Source: Faecalibacillus faecis (GTDB taxonomy: Bacteria; Bacillota_I; Bacilli_A; Erysipelotrichales; Coprobacillaceae). From it: DNA of 64,000 nucleotides. Within the stretch, counting starts at the first letter, position 1. Each line of letters starts with the position of its first letter. The stretch is from NCBI RefSeq assembly GCF_003024675.1, contig NZ_PYLP01000002.1:206257-270256 (forward strand), in the 5' to 3' direction. The notes below the pieces were generated by a model, which searched no databases, was not told the DNA's origin, and saw nothing but the letters and a program-made list of their open reading frames with translations. Both the position numbers and the translations under genes were made by a program. This document shows, one piece after another, positions 25,674-34,772 of the stretch.

Positions 25674-27596
25674 CTAAATTTGATAATTATCTTCTAAACT
25701 GAATTGAACATTTTGTTCAATCCATTCACGTCTTGGTTCTACTTTATCACCCATTAAAACAGTGACATTTCTTTCAACAACAGCGGCATCTTCAATAGAA
25801 ACTTGGATTAATGTTCTTGTTTCAGGATCCATTGTTGTTTCCCATAATTGAGAAGCATTCATTTCACCAAGACCTTTGTAACGTTGTACATTATAGCCAC
25901 GTCCAATTTTCTTTTTGGCTTCTTCAAGTTCATAATCTTCCCAACAATAAATAACTTCTTCTTTTTTACCACTTTTTTTAGAAACCTTATAAAGAGGTGG
26001 TAAAGCAATATAAACTTTTCCAGCTGTAATTAAATCTTTCATATAGCGATAGAAGAAAGTCAATAATAAAATTTGAATATGTGCCCCATCGGTATCAGCA
26101 TCGGTCATAATAATAATTTTATCATAATGACTGTCTTCTACTTTAAAATCAGCACCAAATCCCGCACCAATTGTATTAATTAAAGTTGCAAGTTCTTCAT
26201 TTTTTAAAATATCTTGTAAAGAAACCTTTTCACTGTTCAACACCTTACCTCTTAAAGGCAAAATTGCTTGATATTTACGATCTCGTCCTTGTTTTGCACT
26301 ACCACCGGCAGAATCTCCTTCGACAAGATAAAGCTCATTTTTCTTTTTATTTTTTGTTTGAGCTGGCGCAAGTTTCCCACTTAAAATTCTTTCTTGTCTT
26401 GTTCCTTTTCCTTTTCTAGCGGCTTCTCTTGCTTTTCTGGCAGCATCTCTTACTTGAGCAGCTTTGATCATTTTCTTGACTAAATTATCCGCAATTTCTT
26501 TATTTTCTTCTAAGAAATAAGAAAGTTTTTCATAAACAATACTATCAACAATATTTCTAGCTTCGGGTGTTCCTAATTTGGATTTAGTTTGTCCTTCAAA
26601 TTGGAGAAGGTGTTCAGGAACTTTAACAGAAATGATGGCAGATAAACCTTCACGGACATCATTTCCTTCTAAATTTTTATCTTTTTCTTTTAATAAACCA
26701 TATTTTCGAGCGTATTCATTAAACGTTTTTGTAAGCCCTGTTTTAAATCCTGTTTCATGAGTTCCACCATCACCCGTTCTTACTAGGTTAACAAATGAAA
26801 GTGTTGTTTCTTGATAACCCGAAGTAAACTGTAAAGCAATATCAGCTTCTAAACCATTTTGTTGTCCTTCGATTGAAATTGTTGGATGCAACACATCTTT
26901 ATTTGTATTTAAATAATCAATAAATGCTTCTAAACCATTTTCAAAATGGAATTCGTCCATTTTTCCTGTACGTTCATCTTTTAAAACAATTTTGATTCCT
27001 TTTAAAAGAAAAGCACTTTCTCTTAAACGTTCGCTTATTGTTTTATAATTAAATTCAGTTGTCGAAAAAATTTGGTCATTAGGCAAAAAATGAATCAATG
27101 TACCTGTTTCTTTAGTTTTACCAATTGTTTTAAGTTTTCCAATTTTTTCTCCACCTTCTTCAAAGCGTTGTTGGAAAATTTTACCATCACGGCAGACCGT
27201 TACCTCTAACCAATGAGATAAGGCATTAACAACAGAGGCCCCAACACCATGAAGTCCTCCTGAAGTTTTATAACCACCCTCTTCAGAAAATTTACCTCCG
27301 GCATGAAGAATTGTAAGAATGACTTCCGTTGTAGGTCTTCCTGAAGCATGCATCCCTGTAGGCATACCTCGACCATGATCTTGTACTTTAATGCTATTAT
27401 CTTTACATATTGTGACTTCGATGAGATCACCATAGCCAGAAAGAGCTTCATCTATTGCGTTATCTACAATTTCCCATACAAGGTGATGCAATCCTCGACT
27501 ATCTGTAGAACCAATATACATTCCTGGTCTTTTACGAACTGCTTCTAGTCCTTCGAGGATTTGAATATTCGACTCATCATATGTATTTTTTGACAT
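25674..27596 (-). CDS. parE: DNA topoisomerase IV subunit B
   Basis: 640 residues from ATG at 27596, 8 bases after AAAGGAG (a GTG nine bases upstream is too close to it). GHKL ATPase motifs: EIVDNAIDEA, DHGRGMPTG and HGVGASVVNALS; toprim motifs EGDSAGGSAKQGRDRK and MTDADTDGAHI. It forms a two-gene operon with parC. The plsY gene diverges upstream. Confidence 0.93.
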   Translation of the reverse strand: MSKNTYDESNIQILEGLEAVRKRPGMYIGSTDSRGLHHLVWEIVDNAIDEALSGYGDLIEVTICKDNSIKVQDHGRGMPTGMHASGRPTTEVILTILHAGGKFSEEGGYKTSGGLHGVGASVVNALSHWLEVTVCRDGKIFQQRFEEGGEKIGKLKTIGKTKETGTLIHFLPNDQIFSTTEFNYKTISERLRESAFLLKGIKIVLKDERTGKMDEFHFENGLEAFIDYLNTNKDVLHPTISIEGQQNGLEADIALQFTSGYQETTLSFVNLVRTGDGGTHETGFKTGLTKTFNEYARKYGLLKEKDKNLEGNDVREGLSAIISVKVPEHLLQFEGQTKSKLGTPEARNIVDSIVYEKLSYFLEENKEIADNLVKKMIKAAQVRDAARKAREAARKGKGTRQERILSGKLAPAQTKNKKKNELYLVEGDSAGGSAKQGRDRKYQAILPLRGKVLNSEKVSLQDILKNEELATLINTIGAGFGADFKVEDSHYDKIIIMTDADTDGAHIQILLLTFFYRYMKDLITAGKVYIALPPLYKVSKKSGKKEEVIYCWEDYELEEAKKKIGRGYNVQRYKGLGEMNASQLWETTMDPETRTLIQVSIEDAAVVERNVTVLMGDKVEPRREWIEQNVQFSLEDNYQI

Positions 27597-27661
27597 ATCA
27601 TTCACTCCTTTATTACACTTGCCTTATTATATCAATACTCTCGTTTTTTTTCAAAGTTTAA

Positions 27662-27689
27662 TTGCAATTTTATTAGATAACAGTATAAT
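27662..27689 (+). promoter_or_regulatory. plsY promoter
   Basis: TTGCAA (27662-27667) and TATAAT (27684-27689), spacer 16. Transcription would begin near 27696, leaving a very short leader. Confidence 0.55.
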
Positions 27690-27700
27690 GGGTTTTGGTG

Positions 27701-28306
27701 ATGAAAGTGTATGAAATTTTATTAATTCTATTGGGTTATTTTTATGGATCTATTCCTTTTGCCCTTGTTATTGGAAAAGTTTTCTATAATACAGATGTTA
27801 GAGAGAGTGGTTCAGGAAATTTAGGTGGAACAAATGCAGGACGAGTTCTTGGAAAAAAAGCTGGAATGTCTGTAATTATTCTCGATGCTTTAAAAGCTGT
27901 TCTTGTTTATTATATAAGTTATTTTCTTGCTGGAAAGTTGAATTTAAATCCAGATATTAAGTATATTGCTGGATTGGCATGTATTTTTGGACACTGTTAT
28001 CCAATTTTCGCTGGATTTAGAGGTGGTAAAGCTGTTTCAACGTGTTTAGGATATTTTTTATGTATTGAACCACTTTATGCAATAGTTGCAATCATTGTGT
28101 TTTTATCCGTTTTAAAAATTTCGAAATATGTTTCACTTTCTTCTATTTCAACATCATTAATTGTTTTAGCAATTACGCCATTTCTTGATTTACCTCTGAC
28201 AGCAAAAATTTGTATGACTTTTGCAGTTATTCTTCTTGTTTATAGACATAAAGAAAATATAAAACGCATTAAAAATCATACTGAATCAAAAATCCAATGG
28301 ATGTAA
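27701..28306 (+). CDS. plsY: Acyl-phosphate:glycerol-3-phosphate acyltransferase PlsY
   Basis: About 200 residues with five membrane segments. It makes lysophosphatidate from acyl-phosphate in the membrane. Motifs: YGSIPFALVIG, the glycine-rich SGNLGGTNAGRVLG and GHCYPIFAGFRGGKAVST. Start choice is uncertain: ATG at 27701 or GTG at 27707. GTG has GGTGA 6 bases upstream and matches family N-termini, and the predicted transcription start is only about ten bases away in either case. It diverges from parE and converges with a phosphatase gene. Confidence 0.92.
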   Translation: MKVYEILLILLGYFYGSIPFALVIGKVFYNTDVRESGSGNLGGTNAGRVLGKKAGMSVIILDALKAVLVYYISYFLAGKLNLNPDIKYIAGLACIFGHCYPIFAGFRGGKAVSTCLGYFLCIEPLYAIVAIIVFLSVLKISKYVSLSSISTSLIVLAITPFLDLPLTAKICMTFAVILLVYRHKENIKRIKNHTESKIQWM

Positions 28307-28336
28307 AAAGATTAGCAAAAAAATGCTAATCTTTTA
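28305..28336. terminator. Bidirectional terminator plsY / phosphatase
   Basis: AAAAGATTAGCA/TGCTAATCTTTT around an A-rich loop, between convergent genes. Confidence 0.8.
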
Positions 28337-28960
28337 TTTATAACTTATTTTTGTCTTTCTAGATTCAAGAAAATCATCTTTCCCAATATAATCAATTTTA
28401 AATTCTTTCCCATTATACTCAAATAACGATAATGAACAACCTCGTACAATATTTTGATTGACTTCATTAAAATGTTCAATTGGAAGATTTAAAAACAGAC
28501 CATTTAAAACAGTAAATAACATTCCATGTATTGTAATAAAAATACATTTTTTATTTTCCTTGTATTTTTCTTCAATAAAATCTAATACTCGATCAACAAC
28601 TTCCTGATATGTTTCTCCATTTTTAATAGAAAAGTCACCTTGTGGTTCATTCCATAAAGTATAATAATCTTTTTCTTTTTTTAATTCATCGATAAATTTG
28701 CCTTCATAATCTCCAAAATTCATTTCCTTTAAACGATCATCTTCAATAATCGTTTTATTTGGAAAAATCAACTGTGCTGTTTCTTTAGCACGCTTTAAAG
28801 GTGAGGAATAAATTCCATCAAAAGATTGATTCTTTAAATAATTTCCTAAACGCTTAGCATCTTCTAAACCTTGTTTTGTAAGATCAGAGTTTTTCCATCC
28901 TTGTAATCTTTTTTCTTCGTTCCATGTAGTAAGTGAGTGGCGCGTAATATATATTTTCAT
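28334..28960 (-). CDS. Histidine phosphatase (phosphoglycerate mutase-like)
   Basis: 208 residues. The N-terminus IYITRHSLTTWNEEKRLQGW is the histidine phosphatase signature, but the usual RHG is RHS; the phospho-accepting His is kept. Other core residues are seen in SSPLKRAKETA, EMNFGDYEG and ITIHGMLF (second catalytic His). Substrates of this family vary (phosphoglycerate, alpha-ribazole phosphate, nucleotides), so a specific one cannot be given. yneF follows upstream on the same strand. Confidence 0.85.
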   Translation of the reverse strand: MKIYITRHSLTTWNEEKRLQGWKNSDLTKQGLEDAKRLGNYLKNQSFDGIYSSPLKRAKETAQLIFPNKTIIEDDRLKEMNFGDYEGKFIDELKKEKDYYTLWNEPQGDFSIKNGETYQEVVDRVLDFIEEKYKENKKCIFITIHGMLFTVLNGLFLNLPIEHFNEVNQNIVRGCSLSLFEYNGKEFKIDYIGKDDFLESRKTKISYK

Positions 28961-28965
28961 ATAAA

Positions 28966-28989
28966 TAAAAATAAGGGTATCCCCTTATT
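28966..28989 (-). terminator. yneF terminator overlapping its stop
   Basis: AATAAGGG/CCCTTATT with T tract on the minus strand; the TAA at 28985-28987 is in the stem. Confidence 0.75.
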
Positions 28990-29185
28990 TATATTGTGAT
29001 TTCACTGAAGCCATAATTCTTTTAATTTGAGCCTCACTTGGTTTTCTTCCCATTTCCATATACATAGCACGAATCATTTTTTCATTGATAGGTGGATTTT
29101 TTTGTAATTGTTTTTTAAAGAAATAACGAGACGCAAAGAATCCGGCAATTAATCCAACGATTAATCCAAGAATAGCATATAACAT
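28985..29185 (-). CDS. yneF: UPF0154 (YneF) membrane protein
   Basis: 66 residues: one N-terminal membrane helix (about 3-24) followed by the conserved cytoplasmic tail NEKMIRAMYMEMGRKPSEAQ. This is the complete UPF0154 pattern. Function unknown. In Bacillus yneF also lies by tkt and ynzC, as here. Confidence 0.93.
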   Translation of the reverse strand: MLYAILGLIVGLIAGFFASRYFFKKQLQKNPPINEKMIRAMYMEMGRKPSEAQIKRIMASVKSQYK

Positions 29186-29201
29186 TCAATAATACCTCCC
29201 T

Positions 29202-29564
29202 TTACAAATTCCCGTTTATTATAACATAACTTTTTAAATTATGATAGAGAATATCGAAGAATATATTGTTTTTATCCCTAGATTCGACTTCAATAGCATA
29301 CTTTTTTACTTCTAAATGAATAATTTCATGAGTTAGTTGATTTTCAAAAATATGTAAATGCCCAATACGATGATATTCTTGCCGTTTACTAAGGGCACTG
29401 TAAATAACATCGTTTAAATAATCAACATTTTTATAAGCACATTCCATAAGTTTAATCAAATAATTATTATCCAATGTCAAACTATCAAAATAATCTTTTA
29501 AATGAGGATATTGTTCAAAAAGTTTTTCCATTCCTGTTGCGTATTCATAAATAATATATTTCAT
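29202..29564 (-). CDS. Conserved-looking hypothetical protein
   Basis: About 120 residues from ATG at 29564 (MKYIIYEYATGMEKLF); GGTGA lies about 7 bases upstream, and an ATG two codons earlier is also possible. It is a soluble, mostly helical sequence with a His-rich middle (RIGHLHIFENQLTHEIIHLE), which could bind a metal, but there is no recognised motif. It lies between yneF and tkt, in a block otherwise syntenic with Bacillus. Confidence 0.6.
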   Translation of the reverse strand: MKYIIYEYATGMEKLFEQYPHLKDYFDSLTLDNNYLIKLMECAYKNVDYLNDVIYSALSKRQEYHRIGHLHIFENQLTHEIIHLEVKKYAIEVESRDKNNIFFDILYHNLKSYVIINGNL

Positions 29565-29610
29565 GTTCATCACCAAAAACATCATATCATGATGTGATGG
29601 AGAAATTTGT

Positions 29611-29637
29611 AAAAAAAATAAGGGCTAGACCCTTATT
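29611..29637 (-). terminator. tkt terminator overlapping its stop
   Basis: AATAAGGG/CCCTTATT then T8 on the minus strand; the tkt TAA at 29633-29635 lies in the stem. Confidence 0.8.
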
Positions 29638-31609
29638 TTACTAATTTTTCAACATTTTCAACAACTTTATCTACAGTAAACCCAAATGATTCAATCACTT
29701 GATTAGCTGGTGCACTTCTTCCAAATTCATCAATCGACATCACAATACCATCTAAACCAACATATTTATGCCATCCAAATGAACTTGCCATTTCTACTGA
29801 TAAACGTTTACGTACATCATTTGGTAAAACAGATTGTTTATAAGCTTTATCTTGTTGATCAAAGATTTCTTGACATGGCATTGATACAACACGGACATCA
29901 ATCCCTTTTTTAAGTAATTCAGTTTTTGCATTCATTGCAAGATTAACTTCTGAGCCTGATGCAATAATAATTGCATCACATTGTTTTTCTTCTTTACCAA
30001 TGATATAGGCACCTTTTGAAACACCTTCTACTGAACTTCCTGCCATTGTTTCAACATTTTGTCTTGTTAAAATAAGAGCAGTAGGATTTTCTTTTGATTC
30101 AATTGCTAATTTCCATGCCGCAGCCATTTCTACAGCATCACCTGGACGAATAACATGCATATTTGGAATTGATCTTAACATTGCAAATTGTTCAATTGGT
30201 TGATGTGTTGGACCATCTTCTCCAACAGCAATAGAGTCATGTGATAATGGTAAGATAATTGGTAATTTCATTAAACAAGCCATTCTTACAGCTGCTTTGA
30301 AATAATCAGAAAAAACTAAGAATCCACCAGCTGAAACTTTAACACCTTTATGTAAAGTCATCCCGTTTAGAATAGCTACCATTGCAAATTCACGAATACC
30401 AAATACTAAATTACGTCCACTATAATCTTCAACGCTGAAATTATTTTGACCTTTGATTTGAGTTTTTGTTGAGCTAGCTAAATCTGCAGTTCCTGATAAG
30501 AATGTAGGATTTTGTTTAGCTACTTCTTGAATAATTTCTAATGATGTATTTCTTGTTGCATCATTATGACCTGCAGGATAATTTTTTATAATTTCTTCTA
30601 CATCTAATGTATATTTTCCATCAATTGCATCTTCTAATTGTTTTGCTTCTTGAGGGTATTGATTTTTATATTCTTTAAATAACTTATTCCATTTATTAAA
30701 CTTAGATTTACCACGTTTGATTGACTTTTTGAAATCTTCATAAACTTCTTCTGGAACATAGAATTCTTCATGATCAAAACCATAAGATAATTTGGTATTT
30801 TTACCATCTTCTTTACCCAGTGGCGCACCATGAACTTTATTTGTTCCTTGGTTTGCAGAACCAAAACCAATAACAGTATTAACAATAATTAATGTTGGTT
30901 TATATTGTTCTTTTTTTCCTTTTTTGATAGCTTTATGAATTTCTTGAATATCATTCCCATCTTTAACTTCGATAACTTGCCAATTACAAGCTTCATAACG
31001 TTTTTTCACGTTTTCGCTAAATGACATTGATAAAGGACCATCTAAAGTAACTTTATTTGCATCATACAACACAATTAATTTTCCTAAAGATAAATGTCCT
31101 GCTAAAGAAGCTGCTTCATAAGTAACCCCTTCTTGCATATCTCCATCACCACATAAAACATAAGTATAATGATCAATAATATCAAAATTTTCTTTGTTAT
31201 ATTGGCTTGCTAAAAACTTTTCAGCCATAGCCATTCCTGTAGCCATAGGAATACCTTGACCTAATGGACCACTTGAGGCATCTACACCATGAGTCATTTC
31301 AATTTCAGGATGTCCTGGTGTACGTGAATGAAGTTGTCTGAAGTTTTTTAAATCATCGATAGTGACATCAAAACCATCTAAATGTAATAAGCTGTATAAC
31401 AATGCTGAAGCATGTCCACTTGCTAAAACAAAACGATCTCTATTGATCCAATTTTCTTCTTTGTTATAAATATTTAACTCTTTGTTAAATAGTGTGTATA
31501 AAGCCGGTGCTGATCCCAACACCATTCCTGGATGTCCAGAATTTGCTTTATTAATAGTATCGATTCCTAAACTTCTAATTGTTGCGATTGATAAATTTGA
31601 AATATCCAT
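29633..31609 (-). CDS. tkt: Transketolase
   Basis: 658 residues, full length. A thiamine-diphosphate enzyme of the pentose phosphate pathway. Seen: NKANSGHPGMVLGSAPAL at the N-terminus, the ThDP motif GDGDMQEGVTYEA..., active-site SGPLGQGIP, and DGPTHQPIEQ with the pyrimidine-binding glutamate region upstream (FGIREFAM). It is transcribed after ynzC, with a gap of about 80 bases. Confidence 0.95.
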   Translation of the reverse strand: MDISNLSIATIRSLGIDTINKANSGHPGMVLGSAPALYTLFNKELNIYNKEENWINRDRFVLASGHASALLYSLLHLDGFDVTIDDLKNFRQLHSRTPGHPEIEMTHGVDASSGPLGQGIPMATGMAMAEKFLASQYNKENFDIIDHYTYVLCGDGDMQEGVTYEAASLAGHLSLGKLIVLYDANKVTLDGPLSMSFSENVKKRYEACNWQVIEVKDGNDIQEIHKAIKKGKKEQYKPTLIIVNTVIGFGSANQGTNKVHGAPLGKEDGKNTKLSYGFDHEEFYVPEEVYEDFKKSIKRGKSKFNKWNKLFKEYKNQYPQEAKQLEDAIDGKYTLDVEEIIKNYPAGHNDATRNTSLEIIQEVAKQNPTFLSGTADLASSTKTQIKGQNNFSVEDYSGRNLVFGIREFAMVAILNGMTLHKGVKVSAGGFLVFSDYFKAAVRMACLMKLPIILPLSHDSIAVGEDGPTHQPIEQFAMLRSIPNMHVIRPGDAVEMAAAWKLAIESKENPTALILTRQNVETMAGSSVEGVSKGAYIIGKEEKQCDAIIIASGSEVNLAMNAKTELLKKGIDVRVVSMPCQEIFDQQDKAYKQSVLPNDVRKRLSVEMASSFGWHKYVGLDGIVMSIDEFGRSAPANQVIESFGFTVDKVVENVEKLVK

Positions 31610-31692
31610 TTACTTTTTCTCCCATTTTTAAATAAGTCAAGACATATTATACACATTTTCTACAAAAATTAAATATGTATTCTTTTAAAACC

Positions 31693-31923
31693 TTAATTTT
31701 TTAGTTTTTCTCTTTTTAGTTTTTCTGGAGTAATATCATTCCCTTTTTCATCTACAACTTTAATTGTTTTAAGTTGAGATTTAAAACCTTCTCTAAATAA
31801 GCGAATATATTCTTTTCTTAATTTATCTTGTTCTTTTAATTCTTCAGGGGTAATTGTTCCCTCTTTCTTTTTCTTTGCCAGAACATTAATTCTATCTATA
31901 AGTTTTTGATCTATTGCAGCCAT
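31693..31923 (-). CDS. ynzC: DUF896 / UPF0291 protein YnzC
   Basis: 76 residues. The conserved N-terminus has IDRINVLAKKKKEGTITPEE then LRKEYIRLFREGFKSQL, diagnostic for UPF0291, a small helical-hairpin family first linked to the Bacillus SOS operon region. Function unknown. It lies between the 6S-like RNA gene and tkt. Confidence 0.93.
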   Translation of the reverse strand: MAAIDQKLIDRINVLAKKKKEGTITPEELKEQDKLRKEYIRLFREGFKSQLKTIKVVDEKGNDITPEKLKREKLKN

Positions 31924-31943
31924 AAAAGACCTCCTTCATTGTA

Positions 31944-32100
31944 TTAAAAAACTAGAGAGCTTTTAGATTATCCCTGTTTTGTACAGGTGGGCACCTTTAA
32001 ACAATTTTAGGATTCCTATTCAAAGATAGGCCTTCAACACCATTGTTTAGATCAGGTTCCCGTATCTAACGTGTAGGAAATTTATTGACACTCTCTAGTC
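31944..32100 (-). ncRNA. ssrS: 6S RNA (RNA polymerase-binding regulatory RNA)
   Basis: On the minus strand a 150-base RNA is closed by ACTAGAGAG/CTCTCTAGT and ends directly in T6 (a terminator). Inside it is a rod: TTAGAT/ATCTAA, GGGAACCT/AGGTGCCC, AAACAAT/ATTGTTT, and an apical CCTAT/ATAGG hairpin. The 3' side of the central bubble carries a small hairpin CCTGT...ACAGG. A closing stem, large central bubble with a 3' hairpin, and terminal rod is the 6S architecture that mimics an open promoter. An extended -10 promoter precedes it. The identification is by structure and partial sequence memory, not a covariance search. Confidence 0.72.
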
Positions 32101-32106
32101 GGATTC

Positions 32107-32115
32107 ATTATACCA
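32107..32115 (-). promoter_or_regulatory. Extended -10 promoter of the 6S-like RNA
   Basis: TGGTATAAT on the minus strand, 7-10 bases before the RNA's 5' end. No good -35 is visible; the TGn extension would compensate. Confidence 0.6.
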
Positions 32116-32137
32116 TATTTTTTTTTGAAATATACCT

Positions 32138-33421
32138 CTATTTATCTTTTTTTACAATATAAGTAGAAGCATACTCTTTGTTAAAATATTTTTTAACTTC
32201 ATTTAAATCAGCTATTGTTATTTTACTTACATAGTTTACTAACTCAAAAGAACAAATTCCTTCAAAATAATAACGACTAAAACTATTTGCAATACTTTCT
32301 GGACTATTATAACTATTTATAAAATTTCCTATTGTTTTTCTCTTTATTCTTTCAAAGTCCTCTTGTTCAATAACTAAATCATCAATATGTTCTATAAAGT
32401 CAAAAATTGTCTTTTGTAATAAGTGGTAATCATCTTGATCTCCACCTATTAAAATAAAAGCATAATCTCTTTCTTGGGTAAAATTCGCACTAAATGTTTC
32501 ATTAATATACCCTTTTGATAACCATTCATTGTATAATACGGAACTTTTTGAAAAATATAAATCAAAAAGTAAATTAAATGAAAGTTCTCTTTTAATTTTT
32601 TCTTGTGGATTTGTCATAATATCATTAACTTTGATAGATACAATTAATTTATTCATTTCTACTTGCATTATATCTATTTGTTCTTTAACAGCTACAGATT
32701 CAGGTTCTTCAATTTTCTTTCTTTGAATTGAAGTTTCAGGTAAAAAATGTTTTTTGTTTTGATTTTCTTTGATAACATCCATTAATTCTTCAGGTTGAAT
32801 ATTTCCTACTACAAAAAGCATCATATTATGTGGATGATAAAATGTATGATAACAAAGTTCTAACATATCTTTATACGTATTATTAACTGTATCACAGGTT
32901 CCTGCAATATCAATTCTTACAGGATGTTTATGATATAAATTAGCAATTGCACCAAAATAAACACGCCAATCAGGATCATCATCATACATTTTAATTTCTT
33001 GACAAATTATTCCTTTTTCTTTTTCCACACTCTCATCTGTGATATCTAAGCTTTGAACAAAATTCAATAAAAGCTCAACACATGCATTTTCATTTGTTGT
33101 TGTTGAAAAAAGATAAGCCGTTCTACTTGATGAAGTAAAAGCATTAGAACTGGCTCCTAACTTTGCAAATTTATCTGCCGCATCTCCATCTTTCATATCA
33201 AACATTTTATGTTCAAGAAAATGAGCAATTCCATCTTCAACTTTTATCATTTCCTTTTGTCCCAAAGGAACAAATGTTGTATCAATAGAACCAAAGTTTG
33301 TTGAAAACAAACCATATGTTTTTTCAAATCCAACTTTTGGTAATAAATACACTTCTAAACCATTTTCTAATTTTTCATGAAACAATGTTTCCTTTAAAGT
33401 TTGATAATAAATCTTTTCCAT
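32138..33421 (-). CDS. ymfH: M16 zinc peptidase, YmfH-like (active member)
   Basis: 427 residues with the inverted zinc motif HFLEH (GIAHFLEHKMFD) and the downstream glutamate region in EKGIICQEIKMYDDD. M16 peptidases work as two-domain clamshells. It overlaps the partner gene upstream by one base (TAATG), so the two are made in equal amounts. In Bacillus the ymfF/ymfH pair lies beside the spoIIIE and nup genes, as here. Confidence 0.9.
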   Translation of the reverse strand: MEKIYYQTLKETLFHEKLENGLEVYLLPKVGFEKTYGLFSTNFGSIDTTFVPLGQKEMIKVEDGIAHFLEHKMFDMKDGDAADKFAKLGASSNAFTSSSRTAYLFSTTTNENACVELLLNFVQSLDITDESVEKEKGIICQEIKMYDDDPDWRVYFGAIANLYHKHPVRIDIAGTCDTVNNTYKDMLELCYHTFYHPHNMMLFVVGNIQPEELMDVIKENQNKKHFLPETSIQRKKIEEPESVAVKEQIDIMQVEMNKLIVSIKVNDIMTNPQEKIKRELSFNLLFDLYFSKSSVLYNEWLSKGYINETFSANFTQERDYAFILIGGDQDDYHLLQKTIFDFIEHIDDLVIEQEDFERIKRKTIGNFINSYNSPESIANSFSRYYFEGICSFELVNYVSKITIADLNEVKKYFNKEYASTYIVKKDK

Positions 33422-34683
33422 TATTCATTTCTCCCTCTTAATAAAAATATTGTATCGAGTTCAATATCTTGACAAACATCAATGATATCTTGATAAGTAA
33501 CATTTTCGATATTTTTTAAATAATCCTCATTTGTTTCTTGCTTTTCTGTTATATCTCTGTTGTATTGAACAGCGATTTGACTCAATGGTTCATCACATGT
33601 TTTTTTCATAGAATTATTTATCATTAACTTTGCAATATCAATTTCATTTTGATCAAAATGGCCCTCTTGCATTTCATTTAATTGTTCTTTAATTAGTTGA
33701 ATTGTTTGTTGATAGTCCTTGCTTTCAATTCCAGCCGTTATAATCATTAACCCATTAAAAGCATCATAACTTGAAGAAATATAATAACATAAAGAATTCT
33801 TTTCTCTAACCACTTTAAAGAGTTTTGATTGACTCATTCCTCCAAAAATCGCATTAAAGACAACAAATGCATAATGTTGACTACTTTTATAATTAGCAGG
33901 TATACGATACCCCATATTTAATTTAGCTTGTGTAATATCTTGTTTTTCAATAATTTCTAATAAATCTTTTCTGTTTTTTTCAAATGAATAAACAGTATCA
34001 AAATGACTTTCATTTTGATCAAACAATAGATTTTTCTTAAAGACATCAACAATAGATTCTTGAATATTACCAACCACATAAATATGTTTTTTATCATGTA
34101 TAATACACTCTTGAAAATATCTGAAGAGTTCTTCATTTGTAATCTTTTTAATATCTTCTATTTCTCCATGAGAAGATATACCTAAACATGTTCCTTTACC
34201 CATATATTCAAACATTTTTTCCAAACTATAATAGAACTTGTCATCTTGATTACTAATAAGCCTTTCAATCAATTCCTTTTTCTTACGATCAAACATCGTT
34301 TGATCAAAATATCCATTGGAAGCATTTGGCTTAAAAAAGATATCATTTAATAAACAAATTTGTTTTTCTAATAAATTCTCTTGATAAGGTAAATATTCCT
34401 GATTAATACAAATAGAATTTACATTAATAATATGGCTTTTCCCTTTGGTAACAACATTTGCGCCTAATTTCATGCCATACATGCTCTCCAAGTATTTTGA
34501 TAACTCTTGGGTAGACGGATAATCTTTTGTCCCCGTTGTAAGCATAAAAGAAAGTAAGGTTCTTTTTGTAACAGTTTCTTTATCTAAAGTATTTTGTAGT
34601 TTAAGTGAAATTGTAATATTTTTAAATTTATTTGTAGGGATAAGATGTAAATCATATCCATTCATTTTATAAACTTTTTCCAT
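33421..34683 (-). CDS. ymfF: M16 peptidase-like protein, YmfF-like (inactive partner)
   Basis: 420 residues from ATG at 34683, 7 bases after AAAGGA. It has the M16 fold pattern (for example YVVGNIQ and the late NAIFGGMSQSKLFKVVREKNSLCYY) but no HxxEH zinc motif in the N-terminal domain. It is therefore predicted to be the non-catalytic partner of the YmfH-like peptidase, as in other bacterial M16 pairs. Substrate unknown. Confidence 0.88.
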   Translation of the reverse strand: MEKVYKMNGYDLHLIPTNKFKNITISLKLQNTLDKETVTKRTLLSFMLTTGTKDYPSTQELSKYLESMYGMKLGANVVTKGKSHIINVNSICINQEYLPYQENLLEKQICLLNDIFFKPNASNGYFDQTMFDRKKKELIERLISNQDDKFYYSLEKMFEYMGKGTCLGISSHGEIEDIKKITNEELFRYFQECIIHDKKHIYVVGNIQESIVDVFKKNLLFDQNESHFDTVYSFEKNRKDLLEIIEKQDITQAKLNMGYRIPANYKSSQHYAFVVFNAIFGGMSQSKLFKVVREKNSLCYYISSSYDAFNGLMIITAGIESKDYQQTIQLIKEQLNEMQEGHFDQNEIDIAKLMINNSMKKTCDEPLSQIAVQYNRDITEKQETNEDYLKNIENVTYQDIIDVCQDIELDTIFLLRGRNE

Positions 34684-34731
34684 AATCATTTCCTTTCGTC
34701 TTTATCTATTATACACAAATTCAGCAAAAAT

Positions 34732-34766
34732 AAAAAAAGTATTATTTCATTTGAAACAATACTTTT
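34732..34766 (-). terminator. Terminator of the nucleoside transporter operon
   Basis: AAAGTATTgTTTC/GAAAtAATACTTT followed by T7 on the minus strand, after the last permease gene. Confidence 0.75.
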
Positions 34767-34772
34767 ATAATT

